Below are positions 1 to 8,886 of a stretch of DNA of 64,000 bases, in pieces. Both the position numbers and the translations under genes were made by a program. Source of the stretch: Brevipalpus yothersi. Taxonomy: Eukaryota > Arthropoda > Arachnida > Trombidiformes > Tenuipalpidae. The DNA lies in NCBI GenBank assembly GCA_003956705.1, contig QZCP01000401.1:1-64000 (forward strand). The letters are read 5' to 3'. The notes beneath the pieces were generated by a model. It did not search any database, was not told the origin of the DNA, and saw only the letters and a list, made by a program, of their open reading frames with translations. Every line of letters starts with the position of its first letter. The stretch's first letter is position 1.

Positions 1-68
<68 letters not shown>
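1..68. repeat. (GA)34 microsatellite at window edge
   Basis: Uninterrupted GA dinucleotides run from the first base to 68. The tract is cut by the window edge, so its true length is unknown. Confidence 0.98.
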
Positions 69-71
<3 letters not shown>

Positions 72-2131
72 AAGTAGATCAAGAGGGAGTTAGAATGGAA
101 GGGAGATGTGGAGAGAATAATTTCAAGGCAAGAAGAGGAAGAATATTAATGATCAGCTTGGTACAGTATGACTGGAAGATGAGGAGAAACAGGGAAGGAG
201 AGAAAGAAAATAGGGATGCTGGAAGATGATAAAAGTAAAATGTTGTAATGGTGATGCGGGAGAAAATGTCTGTATTTGAATAGAAAAGGAGAAAAGAGAA
301 TGACCAATGGTCAATTCCTCACTTCAATTGAGTTTCCATTTGAGGGAGGATGAAGATGAGGAGAGAGAGAGCGAGAAAATGAACAAAATGTGTTGGCAGC
401 ATCTCGTTCAATTTAAGTCTTCCACTGGAACATAGAGAAACCTCTGGTCAATATTCCCCCTCCTCTTTCTCTCTTTGACCAAGGGAATCGGAAAGATGAG
501 AAGTTACGGAAATTTAAAGCAAAGAAACGGTGATCGAGAAAGAGAGAGAAAGTTCTTTCCTCTCTTTTCTGGATGCGGGAGTAAAAGATGCTTAGGGATG
601 CTGAGGGAGATAGAGCTGCTCACTGAAAAAGAAGGAAGAAATTGAGCTGGAAAGATGATGGACGAGGCGAGGAGGAGAAAAAAAGGGGAGTCCAAGAGAT
701 GATGAAGGTGGAAAGGAAAACGAAAGAAGCAAAAGATGTGCTTGTCCACCATCTTTGCAGCATCCATGCAATGGTCAAGAGAAAGAAAAAGAGAAAGTGA
801 GAGAGAGAGAGAGAGAGAGAGGAAGAGATGAAAAAGAGGGGAAAATGAAAATCGATTCGATTGTGTTGGTCATGGCAAATCTCTAAATGTGGTTGAATTT
901 CCTTTTTCTCTTCTCTCACTCTCCCCCTCCCCCTCTTGCTCACTGACCACTCTTCAGCATCCTTCTCTCTCTCTCTCCTCCCTGGTTTCAATCAATATTT
1001 TGACCAACAACTGCACTAAAGTCTTGTGAAGTGAATTTTCTTCCATTTCTTTTCTTCATCCTCATCCACTCATCCGTACAGACACACATATACAAGAGTA
1101 AAAGTATTCGCTTGACCATCGCTCTGCTGACCAGTGGACGGAGGCAAAGCGCGACTCAAACTGATGCTCCAATGTAATCAAGATTAAAATTAATTTTCCA
1201 CGACAACCAGTCGGCTTGAGTCGATGGAATGGATGGAATGAGAAGGAAAATCGTTGAAGGATGAGAATTAAAGCTGCAAGCTGAAAGATGGAAAGCAAAA
1301 GAGAGAGAGAAAAAGAGAGAGAGAGAGAGAAGATCAGTAAAGTGGAAGATGAAAGAATGAGATGCTGCAAATAGTGTAAAGAGTGAGAGAAAGAAAGGAA
1401 GAAAGAAATACAGAGCAAGAGAGAGAGGGAGAGAGAAAGAAAAAGATGACCAAATTATTATCAGGCGACACCAACCAGAAGCAAGCTTTTAAGTCAATGC
1501 CCATCTCACTTTTATCCAACATCTCTCCTCTCTCTCCCTCCAGCATCCCCATTTTTCCATCTTCCTCACGTTCTTATTTCTTTGATTCTCTCTCTTTCTT
1601 CTTTTTTTGCTCCTCAAAGGCTATTATATTGCATGCTGCTTTATGAAGCAAGAGAGAGTGAGATGTTCCCTTTCTGCGCACTTGTACGTATTTCATTTTT
1701 TCTCAAGCATCTCTCTCTCTCTCTTTTCTCTCAAGAGTATCTCTGTACTCTCCATCCTCATCACTTTTCCTCCCACTTTTTTCTCTCTTCTCTCGCATCC
1801 AAAGAAAACGGATCGAGGGATTCTCTCTCTTCTTCCCCCTCTCTCTTTCTCTCCGGGTCTCTCTCTTTCGTTTGCTTTATTCATCTCTTGGACCACCTAT
1901 TCTCCATCTCCATCTCTCTCCATCCCTCTTCTCCTCGAGTCTTTTTTATATTTCTCAACTTGACTCTCTCTTTCTCTCTGCCTCCCCCAATCCCCTCCTC
2001 CCCCTTTTATTTCCCCTCCCTTCTTCTTTATACTGACCATCTATTGGCATGACTCAAAAAACTGGCTTCTTTTTCTCTTCCTTTCAAGCTCTTTTTTCCG
2101 AGTCCGCATCACTTCCATCTTGCACTCTCTC

Positions 2132-2198
<67 letters not shown>

Positions 2199-2850
2199 AC
2201 TTTACTGGATAGCAATATTCAGATTTTTTTGCTGCCTATTCTATTCCCTTGGACCTCAATAAATGCTCATCACATATACATATGCGAGAACAAACAGTAT
2301 CGGCAACTCATTCAGATGGACATTTTATCAACAGTCACATTTTCATCTTTGGACTCTTTTTCCCACTCTCAGAGCAATCTCATCATCATTTCATTCACCA
2401 TAGCCACATACATACACTTGTGATCAGAGAGATTGAAAGTTAATATTGGGTCTCTTCTTGGGATCCTCGAAAAAAAAGCAAACTTTAAGCATTCTTATAT
2501 CATATTGATGAGCAAAGAGCAAACTTTTCCTGTATTTTCTGATGAGAACTTCTCATCAACCTCTCTTCACTCGAAAGCAGCTCATTTAGTTCAAGTTTCA
2601 ATTGTTGTTGAATTGTTTATTGTGAGTATTCTCTTTTGTAAGTTATATTCCCTTGATCATCAATATCAGTGTGGGTCCAATTTTTGTGGCCAGAGAGCTC
2701 TAGTAAATGTGTCTGAGCTTATACTGACCACTCTTGGTATCAATGCTCTCATATATTTTTATCTCAAGTGTTCTTTTTCTCTCTTGAAATTCCGGGGTTA
2801 CAGATACCGCGGTGATATTTATTCTTGTTTTTTGACCCCAAAATAAGCTC
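69..2850. other. Non-coding, strand-skewed purine/pyrimidine region
   Basis: Purine-rich blocks (about 69-880 and 1240-1450) alternate with pyrimidine-rich blocks (about 890-1010 and 1500-2210). Open frames here translate to Ser/Leu/Phe or Arg/Glu low-complexity strings and show no domain. The octamer CAGCATCC or its complement occurs at 214, 596, 758, 955 and 1541. I see no supported gene. Confidence 0.7.
2138..2195. repeat. (CT)n microsatellite
   Basis: About 58 bp of nearly pure CT repeat. It is the last long dinucleotide tract before the roughly 9.7 kb repeat-poor block that carries the reverse transcriptase and zinc-finger ORFs. Confidence 0.95.
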
Positions 2851-2988
2851 TCTCTCTCTCATTTGAACAAAATAAATCTAATATGAGCTTCATCTCATGA
2901 CAGAATGCTGATTCTTTTCACTCTTATAGCTGTATAATTGGAATTATTTTTTTCTCTTCCCTCCCTTCCAGTCCACCCACTATTCAAT

Positions 2989-3111
2989 ATGTCAGATCAA
3001 CATTCATCATCACACATCACTTGCCCCTGCAAAACTTCTTTCCAACATAACTCAGACTCGGTTTCGTCATCATCACAATCACGTCTCATTTTATTTAAGT
3101 GTGGGGCTTAA
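2989..3111 (+). CDS. Possible 40-residue upstream ORF with a CxC motif
   Basis: ATG at 2989 opens a 40-codon frame ending TAATAA at 3109-3114. It stops 19 bases before the first in-frame ATG of the reverse transcriptase ORF. The product is Ser/His-rich with one C-P-C pair near residue 13. A good 3' splice-site-like sequence (long pyrimidine run ending CAG at about 2970) precedes it. It may be a leader ORF, the end of an exon, or chance. Nothing identifies a function. Confidence 0.2.
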   Translation: MSDQHSSSHITCPCKTSFQHNSDSVSSSSQSRLILFKCGA

Positions 3112-3130
3112 TAAAAAGAAATGTTTTGAA

Positions 3131-6100
3131 ATGTTTGAAATTGGACTGATAAATTGTTACAATAATGTTGATGCTCTTACAGATGCTATAAACAATTTCA
3201 AATCAAATGAATGGGTCTTAATAATTAATGAAATTAATTGTGATCTTTCGGTTTTGAGTGGTGTTCTAGCTCCGTCAGTATATCTATTCTGGAGTAGTTA
3301 CACGAGAGGATGCTGTATAGCAACCAACATGAAAGGATGGAAATTGGAATGGGCTCCAAAAAATATAGATTGTGTGATGATAAAGAATTCAATGTTTAAA
3401 TTCACGTGGATAATAGTAGGTATTTACATGCGTTCTCATGAAGGTCATTCAATTTCTACAAGACAAGATATCAGAGAGATCTTTAATACCATACGCTTAT
3501 TTAGAAATATGAGGATTGTTTTTGGAGGAGATGTAAATTGTAAAAATTTGCTTTGGCATATGAACAAGAGAGACCCAATCGGTGACTTTTTGGGTTACAA
3601 TTTGAGTAGGGAAAAATTAATTCCAGCATTCGCACCAACTCTCTCGAATGCAAAAGTGAATCCTTTTACGGGGGAACCAAACTGGATAGATATCCTATTT
3701 TGTGATAAATACACAAAATCAAAACAAATAGAGTATAGACATTTTTTGATATCTTCAAGTGATCATAGACAACATATAATTGCCGTCAACATGGAAACAA
3801 AGAAGAAAAACTTTTTCAATAATTTTCATTTTGATCAAATTTGTTCAAACCTAAATCTAAGCTTTTTGACAAAGAGATGGATAAGTGAAGAAGATACTGA
3901 TTCAAGATGGTTAAAACTTGAAAATTTGATGAGATCAACTCATGAAAAATGTTGGCAGCAATCTGAAGGGAAGAAAAAATGGAAAATTTATATTCCTTAC
4001 TCCCTCATCTCATTGAAAAGAAGACATATTCGATTGATTCGAAAGAATAATAAGAAAAATTTTTTGAATAAAGAAGAAATTGATCAACTTAAAAAACAGA
4101 TCAAACAATCAGATAGTCTAATGAAATCTTTGAAAAGACTCGATCGAAAGAAAAGACTAGATGATTATATCAAAAGAAATGGTCCATGGGCGCTGATTAA
4201 AAGATTGGTAAATCCATTTCTTTTCAGAAGATCTCATGATATCTTCAATACAGGAACCAAGGATAAATCGATGAATGAAGATGAAATCAAAAAATGTTTT
4301 CCTCTCGATTCAGATCCTGGAGAAGAGAGAAGCCCAACTACTGAAGTTGAGGATGCATTATATACAACTGAATATACATTAGAGAGTCTGAAAAAAGCAA
4401 TTAACAAAAAGTTTTGCAAATATGACGACCATTTATCGTGCAAACTTTTTTCGAAATTTCTCAACAAATTTGGAGAAGAAATTGTTGGTTTCATTATCAA
4501 ATGTATAAATCATGGATACACTCCGATAAACATAAAAAAGAGTCGAATTGTGCTGATACCCAAAAATGAGAATGGGAAATTTAGGCCCATCTCAATTTTA
4601 CACCCATTCTATCGAGCCTTTGATTACGTTATTTTCCTGAATCTAAAGAGACTAGTGAGGTGGAAATATTTTTTCAAATATCAATTTGGTTTTGTTCCGG
4701 ATAGAAATATCATTGATTACTTCAGAAGATTCAAAAATCTAATTGAAAATCTCAATGAAGAAGAGATTATATTCATGATTTCTCTGGACATGAAAGGAGC
4801 TTTTGATAACATCAACTTTGAAGCGATTAGATATGGTTTACACATGAATGGCATATCACCAGAATTCTCAAAATTGATTATACAACATCTCAATAATAGG
4901 AGATCCTTCACTAAGTGGAATGGCCAAACAAAATGGGAGAAATATGATAAAGGTTGTGGTCAAGGCCAATTTATAAGTCCAATCATCTTTACACTAGCTA
5001 TGTGTATGCTAAAAAATTTTGATGCTAAAGATTTTAACCTGATATGTTGGGCAGACGATATCTGTATTATATCTAGGACAAATAAGGAAGATCAAACGAA
5101 ACGTTTTTTCCAAAACAGTGCGGTAAAATTATCTCACATTACGAAAGCATTGAAATTAGCAAATTTAGAACTCAACGTTGACAAAACAAAAGTCCTAACA
5201 ATTAAAGGAGCTCGAAATCTCAGGGCTATCTTCAACAAAAAAGATCTGATGTGTACAAAAATGAAACTTTTAGGAATATATTTCTTGAAAAACACAGCTA
5301 CCAGTTTCAACATAATGGATACAATTATAGAGAAGTTAGAAGGATTAGAGGAAGCGTTCAGAATTGCATCTACAAGTATAAGATTACTTCCGTTACATAT
5401 TTTCAAGACGTTATTCACATCATTCGTCTCAGGAACTTTTCTCTATTATGGTCAAATTTTTAGGATTTTGATGTCAAAAGAACAATTTATGAAATTTTGT
5501 ACTCATTGGGAATACAAAATAGGAAGTCTGGTGAAGACAGCTCTTAACCTGTCGATGTTTTCAAGTAATTCTCTTGCATATTACTTAATATACAAGAGAC
5601 CAATTCATCTAATTATTGAGGACATTCTAATGAAACAGCTTTTGAAGATTAGTGATATTAATCGTGAATTATGGCTACCTAATCCTCATTTTCTCAATGT
5701 GAAAGCGAAAATAGATTATACAAATTTTCCACAATGGAAAGAGACACTAGAAATTGAAATGGGACAAGGCAACCCAAATATCAAGTACAATATATTTATT
5801 AAACCACCAGATATATGGATAGAAGTTTTCTCCTCATTTGATGGACTTTTAGAGAAAAAATTGTATCGTTATTGGACCAATAACTTCTCATACAATGAGG
5901 AGGTTCTCGATGCCATTTTCATGAGCATTAAAGAAATGACAATAGTGGATAAAATATATATTGGATGTGGGCAAAATCTTATAATCCATATCTTGTCAAG
6001 AAAAACTTGGTGCAAATTGACAGCCTTTCTATCAAATAAAAAGGTAAAAATGGTTCTTATAAAGATGAGGGGCTTGGGTAAAGTGAGCAAATTGTCCCCC

Positions 6101-6523
6101 CTCCTGTGGACGACTCCTATTAGAGTCGTCTACCCATCCAAGAAATTTTTTGATCTCTCCAATCTTACACATCATTACACATTGAGCTTTGAGTGTGGCA
6201 ACTTGGTTGGAAGAGGTTTACATTATTACGCCTTTGATATTATTGACTGGAAAAAACTCACCTCTTTTGATTTGAGGAATATTATTTACTTTCATCAGTG
6301 GAGAAGTTCTATCATCTCGAAGTTAATTTGCCCCAAGTGTGGTGAAATTTATAACCAGGAAAAATTCATATGTTCTCCTTGTGCCGATCTCACTGCGGAT
6401 CATTTTTTCCTTCCCATTGAGAATATATATAATCATTTTTCCTCACAAGCAAAGTTATTATCATTGGCAAAAATTTTCAAGAACAGACTGAGAATACTTG
6501 AATGTCTTTCAGCGAGTTCTTGA
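3131..6523 (+). CDS. Non-LTR retrotransposon endonuclease/reverse transcriptase polyprotein
   Basis: Predicted to nick target DNA and copy its own RNA by target-primed reverse transcription. The product is 1,130 residues from the first ATG; the frame is open back to 2930 and a GTG lies at 3101. The endonuclease is at the N-terminus. Its motifs are an Asn-Cys strand near the start, Gly-Gly-Asp-Val-Asn at about 3524-3538, Trp-Ile-Asp at about 3682, and Ser-Asp-His at 3758-3766. The reverse transcriptase has Arg-Pro-Ile-Ser, Gln-Phe-Gly-Phe, a catalytic Asp at 4787 (LDMKGAFD), GCGQG in place of the usual GxPQG, and WADD at 5048-5059 in place of YADD/FADD. A stretch near 5812-6000 looks like a decayed RNase H fold. 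A Cys-rich cluster (CPKC...CSPC...DH) lies near 6330-6400. No stop or frameshift interrupts it, so it may be recently active. The exact clade is uncertain. Confidence 0.9.
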   Translation: MFEIGLINCYNNVDALTDAINNFKSNEWVLIINEINCDLSVLSGVLAPSVYLFWSSYTRGCCIATNMKGWKLEWAPKNIDCVMIKNSMFKFTWIIVGIYMRSHEGHSISTRQDIREIFNTIRLFRNMRIVFGGDVNCKNLLWHMNKRDPIGDFLGYNLSREKLIPAFAPTLSNAKVNPFTGEPNWIDILFCDKYTKSKQIEYRHFLISSSDHRQHIIAVNMETKKKNFFNNFHFDQICSNLNLSFLTKRWISEEDTDSRWLKLENLMRSTHEKCWQQSEGKKKWKIYIPYSLISLKRRHIRLIRKNNKKNFLNKEEIDQLKKQIKQSDSLMKSLKRLDRKKRLDDYIKRNGPWALIKRLVNPFLFRRSHDIFNTGTKDKSMNEDEIKKCFPLDSDPGEERSPTTEVEDALYTTEYTLESLKKAINKKFCKYDDHLSCKLFSKFLNKFGEEIVGFIIKCINHGYTPINIKKSRIVLIPKNENGKFRPISILHPFYRAFDYVIFLNLKRLVRWKYFFKYQFGFVPDRNIIDYFRRFKNLIENLNEEEIIFMISLDMKGAFDNINFEAIRYGLHMNGISPEFSKLIIQHLNNRRSFTKWNGQTKWEKYDKGCGQGQFISPIIFTLAMCMLKNFDAKDFNLICWADDICIISRTNKEDQTKRFFQNSAVKLSHITKALKLANLELNVDKTKVLTIKGARNLRAIFNKKDLMCTKMKLLGIYFLKNTATSFNIMDTIIEKLEGLEEAFRIASTSIRLLPLHIFKTLFTSFVSGTFLYYGQIFRILMSKEQFMKFCTHWEYKIGSLVKTALNLSMFSSNSLAYYLIYKRPIHLIIEDILMKQLLKISDINRELWLPNPHFLNVKAKIDYTNFPQWKETLEIEMGQGNPNIKYNIFIKPPDIWIEVFSSFDGLLEKKLYRYWTNNFSYNEEVLDAIFMSIKEMTIVDKIYIGCGQNLIIHILSRKTWCKLTAFLSNKKVKMVLIKMRGLGKVSKLSPLLWTTPIRVVYPSKKFFDLSNLTHHYTLSFECGNLVGRGLHYYAFDIIDWKKLTSFDLRNIIYFHQWRSSIISKLICPKCGEIYNQEKFICSPCADLTADHFFLPIENIYNHFSSQAKLLSLAKIFKNRLRILECLSASS

Positions 6524-7329
6524 ATTCACTCTTCACAGTATACAATCACCAAAATCAAGATGTCCACACTGAAAGAACTTATGGAGGTAGAGGCAATCAT
6601 CACAATGATAGATCTAATTGGTACATTAATTCGAGACGTATGCATCGAATTCACCAAAGATCCAACTATCGCTCGCAAAATTATCAACGGAGAAATTCGA
6701 GTCAAGACAGGCGACAAAGCCGTGGATACATTCGTCGAGGAACTAATGTTAATCGAGAAAGAATTCACCGCAACAGTGATAAAGCATGGCAAACAAATGT
6801 CGAAGAAAAGAGCGCGAAAGATGGTAAAAAAGATGAAGATGAATCTCGTCAAAATAATGAAGAAACCAGAGCTGAAATAACGGAGGTGAAAGTGACTGAA
6901 TCAACGAGAAATAATTCAACATCTTCATCCCGAATGGATGTTGGAAATAACTTACCGAGTTCCTCTCAAGAAATGAATAACTTTTCAAAGACAATTCTGG
7001 ATAAAACTGGAACAACAATCGAGAAAGTATCAAGTATGCCCTTCCAGATTCAGGATATTGGAGATATTGGTAGTCCATTCTCCCAAGAATCAAATATATC
7101 TGCTAAGAATGATGATCAGACTCAAGAAGTTATCAGAGATAACAAATTGAATCCTGAGGCTCAAATTAGAGAGGGAGAAGAAAGAATTGCAAATCTATCA
7201 AAAATGATTGAAGAATCGAAGAAGAACGCCAAGGGAAATAGAAGATTATATTTTCTGAACAGACCTTCAGTTGCTTCACGGACAGCAACAGTAAACCTTC
7301 TAAACGCCACACAGTTGAAAAACAAGTGA
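6502..7329 (+). CDS. Basic, Arg/Asn-rich ORF overlapping the RT 3' end
   Basis: 275 codons, starting 22 bases before the end of the RT ORF in a different frame. The first ATG has a weak context (T at -3), so termination-reinitiation or a frameshift from the RT ORF is possible. Residues 25-90 are rich in Arg, Asn, Gln, Tyr and Ser (YGGRG, SRRMHR, QDRRQSRGY), as in disordered RNA-binding tails. The rest is Ser/Glu/Lys-rich with a Glu/Lys helix near residues 220-245. No catalytic motif or known family is recognisable. A nucleocapsid-like RNA-binding role would suit its position, but that is inference. Part of it overlaps another ORF in a second frame at 6560-6880. Confidence 0.5.
   Translation: MSFSEFLNSLFTVYNHQNQDVHTERTYGGRGNHHNDRSNWYINSRRMHRIHQRSNYRSQNYQRRNSSQDRRQSRGYIRRGTNVNRERIHRNSDKAWQTNVEEKSAKDGKKDEDESRQNNEETRAEITEVKVTESTRNNSTSSSRMDVGNNLPSSSQEMNNFSKTILDKTGTTIEKVSSMPFQIQDIGDIGSPFSQESNISAKNDDQTQEVIRDNKLNPEAQIREGEERIANLSKMIEESKKNAKGNRRLYFLNRPSVASRTATVNLLNATQLKNK
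6560..6880 (+). CDS. 106-residue helical ORF nested in another frame
   Basis: ATG at 6560 has a purine at -3 (aagATGtc), a better start context than the overlapping ORF at 6502. The 106-residue product looks well formed. Its N-terminal two thirds are amphipathic Leu/Ile/Val/Glu-rich helix-like sequence (TLKELMEVEAIITMIDLIGT), and its last 30 residues are very basic (SKKRARKMVKKMKMNLVKI). It lies wholly inside the 6502-7329 ORF in another frame. Either one frame is the real gene or the region is dual-coding. I do not recognise a family. Confidence 0.4.
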   Translation: MSTLKELMEVEAIITMIDLIGTLIRDVCIEFTKDPTIARKIINGEIRVKTGDKAVDTFVEELMLIEKEFTATVIKHGKQMSKKRARKMVKKMKMNLVKIMKKPELK

Positions 7330-7456
7330 GAAACACATGCTTTATACGTGTTAATGTTTGATGAAAAAGTGTTTTTTCTAATATGATTGTCTAATTGATC
7401 AATTACCTTTGAAACATACTAATCTGTTTCTTTGTATTCTTATTCGGTGAATTAAA

Positions 7457-7999
7457 ATGGATCTGGGGGAAATTTCAAGTGAAAATCATTCTTTGTTATC
7501 ATATCGTTCCAGGGTGAACATGATCCAGCTATGGATGTACCGTGTTTCTATAGAAAAGGGTAATAACTCACACCTCACAGTTAATAGAATGAGGAGATCT
7601 GTGTTCTCTCAACCACAAGTTCTCAGTGAGCCTACGGCAGAAATTATGCTAATCCATCTGACTCGGCTTCTGGAAGGTTTCAAGATTACGACATTTCCTA
7701 GTGTAATCCCTTTATTTTTCAACAAAAAAGCAAATTTCTCAGGTCAAAGATGGTATTGTCCGGCATGTGACTGCTTTTCCCGCTCACGAAACATGCTGTA
7801 CAGACACTTCAATCTGGATCACATCACGGAACCATTCCAATGTATTTGTGGTTTGAAAATAATTAACTATCGAGAAGCAGTTAATCATCATGTTACATGC
7901 AAAAGATCACCAATTCTCCCCACTCTTCCTAATGATTGGTTAGATCTTATTGCAAAGTCGGTTGAAAGAGACCACAGAAGAAGAGCCCAACCCGAATGA
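7457..7999 (+). CDS. Small tandem zinc-finger protein, paralogue of 8887-11529
   Basis: 180 residues from an ATG in good context (aaaATGG). After about 80 residues there is a C2H2 finger (C-x2-C-x12-H-x4-H, beginning YCPACDCF). A second finger follows directly, of the form C-x1-C-x12-H-x3-C (CICG...). About 40 residues upstream of the fingers is a Leu-Leu-Glu-Gly helix. The whole 150-residue module, including a Trp-containing segment before the Leu-Leu-Glu-Gly helix, aligns with the last 170 residues of the 880-residue protein at 8887-11529. Likely nucleic-acid binding. Its place 127 bp after the basic ORF suggests it belongs to the retroelement, or that the element inserted beside a family of such genes. 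No named family is recognised. Confidence 0.6.
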   Translation: MDLGEISSENHSLLSYRSRVNMIQLWMYRVSIEKGNNSHLTVNRMRRSVFSQPQVLSEPTAEIMLIHLTRLLEGFKITTFPSVIPLFFNKKANFSGQRWYCPACDCFSRSRNMLYRHFNLDHITEPFQCICGLKIINYREAVNHHVTCKRSPILPTLPNDWLDLIAKSVERDHRRRAQPE

Positions 8000-8886
8000 T
8001 GACTGACGGGATTGATCAAAGTCCATAGAATCCTGGTGTCAGATTGCTTTCATACTCACTTGTAACTTTGAAAATTTATTCTCTGTTCACCCTTCTAAGC
8101 TTCTCTTAACACTTACACTCTGTTGAATCTCCATTTTGAATGTAACTTTCAATTAGAAATGATTGTGACATGCTTTCTTCTTAAATTTTGATATCTTTCT
8201 TGGATAAAAACAATGAGTTAATTTTCTTCTTAATGTGAATAATATTTGATTTCCTTTAAATAGTGGATGTCAAATCAATCTGAAAAGAAAAAAGATAAGC
8301 TGTTAATGGTGGGATAACTTACAACGGTACTTTTTTCGAAGAGCTTCCACCCCATAATTTTTTCAAAGTGCCAAATTTTTCTCAACAAATTGTCTACTTT
8401 TGATCGTGATTATTTCTATTAACTGATAGATTGACGTTAGATAGCCAATTCACTGATTGAAACAGATTTAAAATATCTTCAGCTAGAAGATTCATCTGTT
8501 TACAACTTTTATAATTTCATAGAGGTTCATTTTTCAAGACCAAGTTTCAAGTGCATCAAGTTTGTTCTTCTCAAATTTGGACAAAATTCTCAGTTAATTT
8601 CGGAGGTCTAATTCAACTGTGTAATCGATCGTTGTGAAATCAATTACTGCCTTTTTTCACCATCAACAACATTTTCAGCATTTCTTTAAAAGTTACACCT
8701 CAAGTCGATTAAAGTCTCAAGATCTTCTCTCAACAATTACGAGTTGTTTCATCTAGCAAATAACAAGACAACGGATATTTTGCACTTTCGATAGTTTCTC
8801 TCTTTGACTCATCACGTATGGATATTCTCATCTAACACAATATAAGGTGAAGATAATCCAAAAGTTTTGGTTAAAGGTACCTTTCA
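8000..8886 (+). other. AT-rich spacer between the two zinc-finger ORFs
   Basis: About 890 bp with no supported ORF and no GA/CT tract. I see no AATAAA after the 180-residue ORF. The right end probably holds the promoter and short 5' leader of the 880-residue ORF. Confidence 0.5.
8841..8846 (+). promoter_or_regulatory. Possible TATA box
   Basis: TATAAG lies 46 bp upstream of the 8887 ATG, which would leave a leader of roughly 15 nt. AT-rich surroundings make a chance match easy. Confidence 0.2.

Larger units (their letters stand above)
2930..8000 (+). mobile_element. APE-type non-LTR retrotransposon-like element, limits undetermined
   Basis: The core is a single intact ORF with an apurinic-like endonuclease, a reverse transcriptase and a C-terminal cysteine cluster. 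That order places it in the broad R1/I/Jockey assemblage of LINE-like elements. A basic ORF overlaps its 3' end and a small zinc-finger ORF follows, all on the plus strand. I could not find target-site duplications, a poly(A) or short-repeat tail, or a second copy in this window. Both ends are therefore approximate: the left end is the first base after the upstream stop in the RT frame, and the right end is the end of the 180-residue ORF. A paralogue of that ORF at 8887-11529 may also belong. Having the other ORFs downstream of the RT is unusual, because LINE ORF1 normally lies upstream. Confidence 0.5.

Noticed and set aside
504..2052. Many overlapping ORFs of 70-156 codons on both strands near the left end
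   Set aside because: They translate CT/GA-rich DNA into Ser/Leu/Phe or Arg/Glu strings. They have no domain, no splice support and overlap each other in several frames.
2433..2846. 137-codon plus-strand ORF upstream of the RT, as a possible ORF1
   Set aside because: It begins with TTG, has no gag-like or zinc-knuckle motif, and is separated from the RT by stops.
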